From assembly GCA_051656645.1 (NCBI GenBank), contig JBOGCH010000004.1:1-18497 (forward strand): a stretch of 18,497 bases of DNA, in the 5' to 3' direction. Of the stretch, positions 15,559 to 18,497 are shown one piece after another (position 1 is the first letter of the stretch; the number at the start of each line of letters is the position of its first letter). The notes under the pieces were generated by a model. It saw only the letters and a program-made list of their open reading frames with translations. It did no database searches and had not been told where the DNA came from. A program made the translations under genes and the position numbers. The stretch is from JBOGCH01 sp051656645. Its GTDB lineage: Bacteria; Bacteroidota; Bacteroidia; Bacteroidales; Marinifilaceae.

Positions 15559-16617
15559 ATGAAGAAACTGGGGTATATCATGCTGCTATTGGTTATAACC
15601 ATTATGGCAGGGTGCGCAAGTAAAAAAGACTTACGTACGTTAGAAAAGCTTACTATTGCGAATGTTTCCGTAACTCCTGAACTATGGAAACAGGATGGTC
15701 AGCAAGTTCCTTTCCAAATGCAAGTGCAAATTCAGCCATGTGAGTTTCATAAAAAATGGGAGTTGACGCTATTGCCGCAGGTTGAAACTGCTGCTGGCAT
15801 ACAGCAACTAAGTCCAATTGTATTTGCAGGGCAAAGAGTCAAAAACGATAATGCTATCACTGTCATCAAGAAAGAAGGGTATGCCGGATCCCAACCATAT
15901 ACCTTTGCTTATAATCCTGTAATGGATAAAGCAGTATTGGTGGTAACAGGAATATTAACACATAAGGGTAAGGAAATTGCACGATACATGTGGAAACCTT
16001 ATGACTCTCGCATTGTTGCTCAGCCTCCTGTCATTCCGCAGGACTCTGCAAAGAAATTCATGCCAGGCGAGATGAAAGCTGTTATCACTTTCAAAGTTGG
16101 TACAACTAACGTAGCTGCTGGAGAAGAATACATCAAAAATGTAAAAGAGAATTTGCAAAAAGTATTTTCTTATAAAGGTGCATACCTTACAAAAGTAATT
16201 TACTCTGCTTCTTGTTCGCCAGAGGGACCATTAGCATTGAATAAGCAGTTAGCAAGACAACGTTATTCTGTTGGAAAAGAAATATTCGACAGTAAACTTA
16301 ACTTGCAAAATTTACCGGGATATAATAATCCGGGTGTTGTACAATCAGAAATAATTGCGGAAAACTGGCAGGCCTTGTACTATTTGATGGAGGATTCTAG
16401 TCTTGAAAATAAATATCAGTTAATTGATGCGCTTAAAAATGCACCGACTTTAGAGGCTAGACAAAAAATTCTTAGCGGATATATTGCAAAATATCCGGTA
16501 TTTAAAGAGCAATATCTAGTAGTATTACGCAACATGTGGATAACTATTGAATATATGGTTCCTTATCACAAGATTGAACCTACAAAATATCCGCCAATTG
16601 GACCATTTACACGCTAA
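15559..16617 (+). CDS. lipoprotein with OmpA-like C-terminal region
   Basis: The 352-aa product has a lipoprotein signal (MKK, hydrophobic core, MAGC with the lipidated Cys at 19) followed by SKKD. Residues about 25-165 are strand-rich with no recognised domain. From about 170 the sequence EMKAVITFKVGTTNV starts a region resembling OmpA-type peptidoglycan-binding folds, with ASCSPEGPLALNKQLARQRYS (217-237) matching the ASPEG-...-N-.LA-RA pattern. Such lipoproteins of Bacteroidetes sit in the outer membrane and some are linked to surface structures. The typical OmpA peptidoglycan-binding Asp/Arg pair is only partly recognisable, so cell-wall binding is inferred. It follows a terminator by about 20 bases and I see no clean promoter, so it may depend on read-through. 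Confidence 0.7.
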   Translation: MKKLGYIMLLLVITIMAGCASKKDLRTLEKLTIANVSVTPELWKQDGQQVPFQMQVQIQPCEFHKKWELTLLPQVETAAGIQQLSPIVFAGQRVKNDNAITVIKKEGYAGSQPYTFAYNPVMDKAVLVVTGILTHKGKEIARYMWKPYDSRIVAQPPVIPQDSAKKFMPGEMKAVITFKVGTTNVAAGEEYIKNVKENLQKVFSYKGAYLTKVIYSASCSPEGPLALNKQLARQRYSVGKEIFDSKLNLQNLPGYNNPGVVQSEIIAENWQALYYLMEDSSLENKYQLIDALKNAPTLEARQKILSGYIAKYPVFKEQYLVVLRNMWITIEYMVPYHKIEPTKYPPIGPFTR

Positions 16618-16637
16618 TGTGTATTAAGCAAAATAAA

Positions 16638-16685
16638 AGACAGAGCTATTTGTATATTACATACGGTAGCTCTGTCTCTTTTTAT
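16638..16685. terminator. bidirectional terminator between convergent genes
   Basis: AGACAGAGCTA (16638-16648) and TAGCTCTGTCT (16667-16677) form a perfect 11-bp stem with an inner GTAT/ATAC pairing, A-rich on the left and T-rich on the right. It serves both the lipoprotein gene and the kinase gene. Confidence 0.9.
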
Positions 16686-17558
16686 TTATTGCTCTGTTTC
16701 CAAAAGTTCATATCTAAAATAAGGAAGTGGAGAGTTTAAACAATTTAAAACCTTCTCTTGCTCCATGCCATCCAATGGGTCATGTTTTGAACCAAATGTT
16801 GTTTTAATTCCCATGTTTATAAAGTGTACAGCTCTATCTAGTGCCACGGGTAAGCTATCTCCTTGCAACAGCGCGCCAACAATAGTCGCAGCAAAGGCAT
16901 CGCCGGTTCCCGGATAGGATGTCGGTACGTAATCACATGTCACACTCCACACGCGCTTGTCCTCTCTGTTATAAGCTAAGGTCACAACCTCCCGTTCCTT
17001 CTTAGATGGTGCGGAAGTAATAACCACTTGCTTTGGTCCTAGTTCACTTAATTGTTTGCAATAATCTATCGCATCTCTAAGTGTAATATTAAGAGACGGA
17101 TCTTTCCCAAGCAACAATGCAGCTTCGGTCATGTTGGGTGTTATAATATCTGCTTTTGAGCACAATTTACGCATACAAGTAATCATTTCATTGCTCATTC
17201 CGGGATAAAGCGCCTTGTTGTCGCCCAATACCGGGTCAACAAGGATAAAATTACTTTCAGTTTTAAAATCATCAAAAAAACTGCTAATAATATCGGCTTG
17301 CTCTGCCGATGCCATATAGCCGGAGTATAATGCGTCAAAACGCAAACCCAAAAACTTCCAATGAGAAATGATGTTGTGTAACTCATTTGTCATATCAAAG
17401 CAATAAAACTCCGGATACTCACTGTGAGCGGAAAGAATTGCTGTAGGCAGGGGACAAACTTGAATTCCCATTGATGATAAAACAGGAATGCTAACTGTCA
17501 ATGAAGCTCGTCCGTAGCCCGATAAATCTTGTATAACCGCAACTTTTTTTATTGTCAT
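16686..17558 (-). CDS. PfkB-family pyridoxamine/pyridoxal kinase
   Basis: This cytosolic enzyme phosphorylates vitamin B6 forms in pyridoxal phosphate salvage. The 290-aa product has the ribokinase-like marks of the PdxK/PdxY branch: N-terminal VAVIQDLSGYGRASL (6-20) in place of the usual QS-VVYGHVGN, LPTAILSAHSEYP (37-49), SGYMAS near 79-84, VDPVLGD (107-113), a DIITPNMTEAALLLG block (137-151), and the anion-hole/catalytic PGTGDAF with the base Asp220. Annotators often label this variant as pyridoxamine kinase/phosphomethylpyrimidine kinase. A hydroxymethylpyrimidine kinase role cannot be fully excluded, but no thiamine genes are nearby. It is transcribed alone, from a -7 box at 17600-17607. 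Confidence 0.85.
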   Translation of the reverse strand: MTIKKVAVIQDLSGYGRASLTVSIPVLSSMGIQVCPLPTAILSAHSEYPEFYCFDMTNELHNIISHWKFLGLRFDALYSGYMASAEQADIISSFFDDFKTESNFILVDPVLGDNKALYPGMSNEMITCMRKLCSKADIITPNMTEAALLLGKDPSLNITLRDAIDYCKQLSELGPKQVVITSAPSKKEREVVTLAYNREDKRVWSVTCDYVPTSYPGTGDAFAATIVGALLQGDSLPVALDRAVHFINMGIKTTFGSKHDPLDGMEQEKVLNCLNSPLPYFRYELLETEQ

Positions 17559-17599
17559 CGTTAATTTCTTTACTTACAATGTAAATACTAATGCAACTT

Positions 17600-17607
17600 C
17601 AAAGATA
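17600..17607 (-). promoter_or_regulatory. -7 box of the pyridoxamine kinase gene
   Basis: On the minus strand these bases read TATCTTTG, an exact TAnnTTTG, 42 bases before the start codon. The nearest TTG-like -33 match is about 23 bases upstream, longer than usual. Confidence 0.55.
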
Positions 17608-17935
17608 GTGTTTAATAATTTTATTTTATTCAATATTCAGTAAATACTGAGTTATCCCATAATAGATACCGCTATGGATACAGGAAAAGCAACACAATAA
17701 AGGCGTTGTCAACCGCTCCCGTACCTTATTCCCCTTTTATTATAATTAGTATTCCCAGCTCCGAATCAGACCAGAGTAGTAGGTAGACTAAAATTATTGT
17801 ATTATAAACGGACAGAAATATGCACTATGTAGTAAACACTCCAAATAGGAAAGTATTTTAGAGGTGTAGGAGACATGAACAGTTATTTAAAAGTTATGTT
17901 TAATAAATATTTTACCTCAAAATAGGATAGCAAGC

Positions 17936-18069
17936 TCCTTTGTCCCTGTTAAGGGTTTCTACTAGGTTACGACAGGGTTACGACTAGGTTACGACTACTA
18001 TGACACCCCAATAGTAGTAGTAACCTAGTCGTAACCCTGTCGTAACCTAGTAGAAACCTACACGAAGGA
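17936..18069. repeat. palindromic element of 11-bp repeats, copy 2 (nearly perfect)
   Basis: The left arm (17954-18000) is GGTTTCTACTA, GGTTACGACAG, GGTTACGACTA and GGTTACGACTA, plus CTA. The loop is 11 bases (18001-18011, TGACACCCCAA). The right arm (18012-18058) is the inverse of the left with 46 of 47 positions paired. An outer pair TCCTTTGT (17936-17943) / ACGAAGGA (18062-18069) extends it. CCCTGTTAAG (17944-17953) also precedes copy 1. The same layout (four 11-mers, CTA, 11-base loop) shows that this and 2491-2608 are one family. Confidence 0.9.
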
Positions 18070-18357
18070 TAGGTATAGATTTATTGTGTTTTGAAAATGG
18101 ATACGGTATATAGTGTAAATTCAAGTAAACATTCTTTATTGTGTAGGGCAAATGTTTGGGTGTAAGTCTACCAAAGCATCTTTTTCTTGTTGTTTAACTC
18201 AGTTTAGACAGTGATTATGTGGTTTTGGAGCTAAGAGGAGGTGTAATTTGTACTAATTGCTCCATTAATCTAGCAAAGAAATGAGATTAGTGAGGGAGAA
18301 ATATGCCAAAATTCCGCTGTCAAGCAGAATTGATTCTATAACATGATATTTTTTTTC

Positions 18358-18424
18358 AAAAAAAATGAGGCAGCTAACTACTCATTCTGTTAACACTTTA
18401 GCCTAAGAGTGGCGAAATGCCTCG
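18358..18424 (-). terminator. terminator-like fold on the minus strand
   Basis: On the minus strand CGAGGCA (18424-18418) pairs with TGCCTCA (18372-18366, one G-U pair) around a 45-base structured loop and is followed at once by a run of eight T. It could end a transcript entering from the right or a short RNA; the long loop makes it weak as a simple terminator. Confidence 0.35.
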
Positions 18425-18444
18425 AAAAATAATTTGCGAAATAA

Positions 18445-18475
18445 TTTGGAGGGTAAGAAAAAAGCTCTACTTTTG
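18445..18475 (+). promoter_or_regulatory. exact Bacteroidetes promoter firing out of the window
   Basis: TTTG (18445-18448), a 19-base spacer, then TACTTTTG (18468-18475) match the Bacteroidetes -33/-7 consensus perfectly. Transcription would start near 18482 and read rightward into a gene beyond the window. Confidence 0.85.
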
Positions 18476-18497
18476 TATCCGCAATCACGACACAGCA

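Larger units (their letters stand above)
17608..18444. other. gene-free intergenic region
   Basis: No credible gene is seen on either strand. AT-rich open frames of 16 and 22 codons begin at 17875 and 18096 and look like chance. The stretch holds the second 11-bp-repeat palindrome (17936-18069), a small imperfect hairpin at 18311-18332 (AATTCCGCT / AGCAGAATT), and a minus-strand terminator-like fold at 18358-18424. I see nothing in 17640-17870 or 18075-18300. Confidence 0.6.

Noticed and set aside
17875..17925. 16-codon open frame preceded by AGGAG
   Set aside because: Too short and AT-rich, with no conserved features. Bacteroidetes rarely rely on Shine-Dalgarno sites, so the AGGAG is not informative.
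18096..18164. 22-codon open frame in the right intergenic region
   Set aside because: Short, no promoter or protein features; expected by chance.

Overview
The window looks like chromosomal DNA of a member of the Bacteroidales (phylum Bacteroidetes). The evidence is the Bacteroidetes-type promoters (a TAnnTTTG -7 box, several with a partial TTTG -33 box and one with an exact TTTG about 19 bases upstream), AT-rich leaders with no clear Shine-Dalgarno, and families typical of the group: DUF4293, a C69 peptidase with an N-terminal Cys after the signal peptide, a 581-aa phosphohexomutase, and zapA followed by rny. Genus cannot be fixed from the sequence alone.

Layout. (1) 1-2363 is an accessory repeat region. 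It starts with the last codons of a short-chain dehydrogenase (SDR) gene, then holds two copies of a ~1.15 kb unit, each an unrecognised secreted 293-aa protein gene followed by a decayed copy of the SDR 3' end. (2) 2364-2768 is intergenic with a large palindromic element built of 11-bp repeats. (3) 2769-5429 is htpG (Hsp90), a terminator, and a lone WxcM/FdtA-like cupin. (4) 5469-13468 is a long block on the minus strand. In transcription order it holds a small coiled-coil protein (ZauP/ZapB-like) overlapping zapA, a probable 6S RNA, rny (RNase Y), a nucleoside phosphorylase, DUF4293, a C69 peptidase, rplS (with a structured leader) and a phosphoglucomutase/phosphomannomutase. (5) 13584-16617 on the plus strand is an M23 peptidase overlapping a small TPR-like protein, then an OmpA-like lipoprotein. 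(6) 16686-17558 on the minus strand is a PfkB-family pyridoxamine kinase. (7) 17559-18497 has no gene I can support. It holds a second, nearly perfect copy of the palindromic element and ends in an exact Bacteroidetes promoter firing rightward out of the window.

Most genes are housekeeping: protein folding, cell division (ZapA and partner, M23 envelope hydrolase), RNA turnover (RNase Y), transcription control (6S RNA), translation (L19), nucleoside salvage, sugar-phosphate metabolism and vitamin B6 salvage. Transcription units are mostly bounded by clear hairpin terminators, some shared by convergent genes.

The unusual parts are the tandem SDR-tail/293-aa units, whose coding ends are nearly identical while their middles differ mostly by amino-acid-changing substitutions, and the two copies of the 11-bp-repeat palindrome, whose central loops are inverted relative to their flanks. 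The 6S-like RNA and the rplS leader hairpin are the best non-coding RNA candidates.
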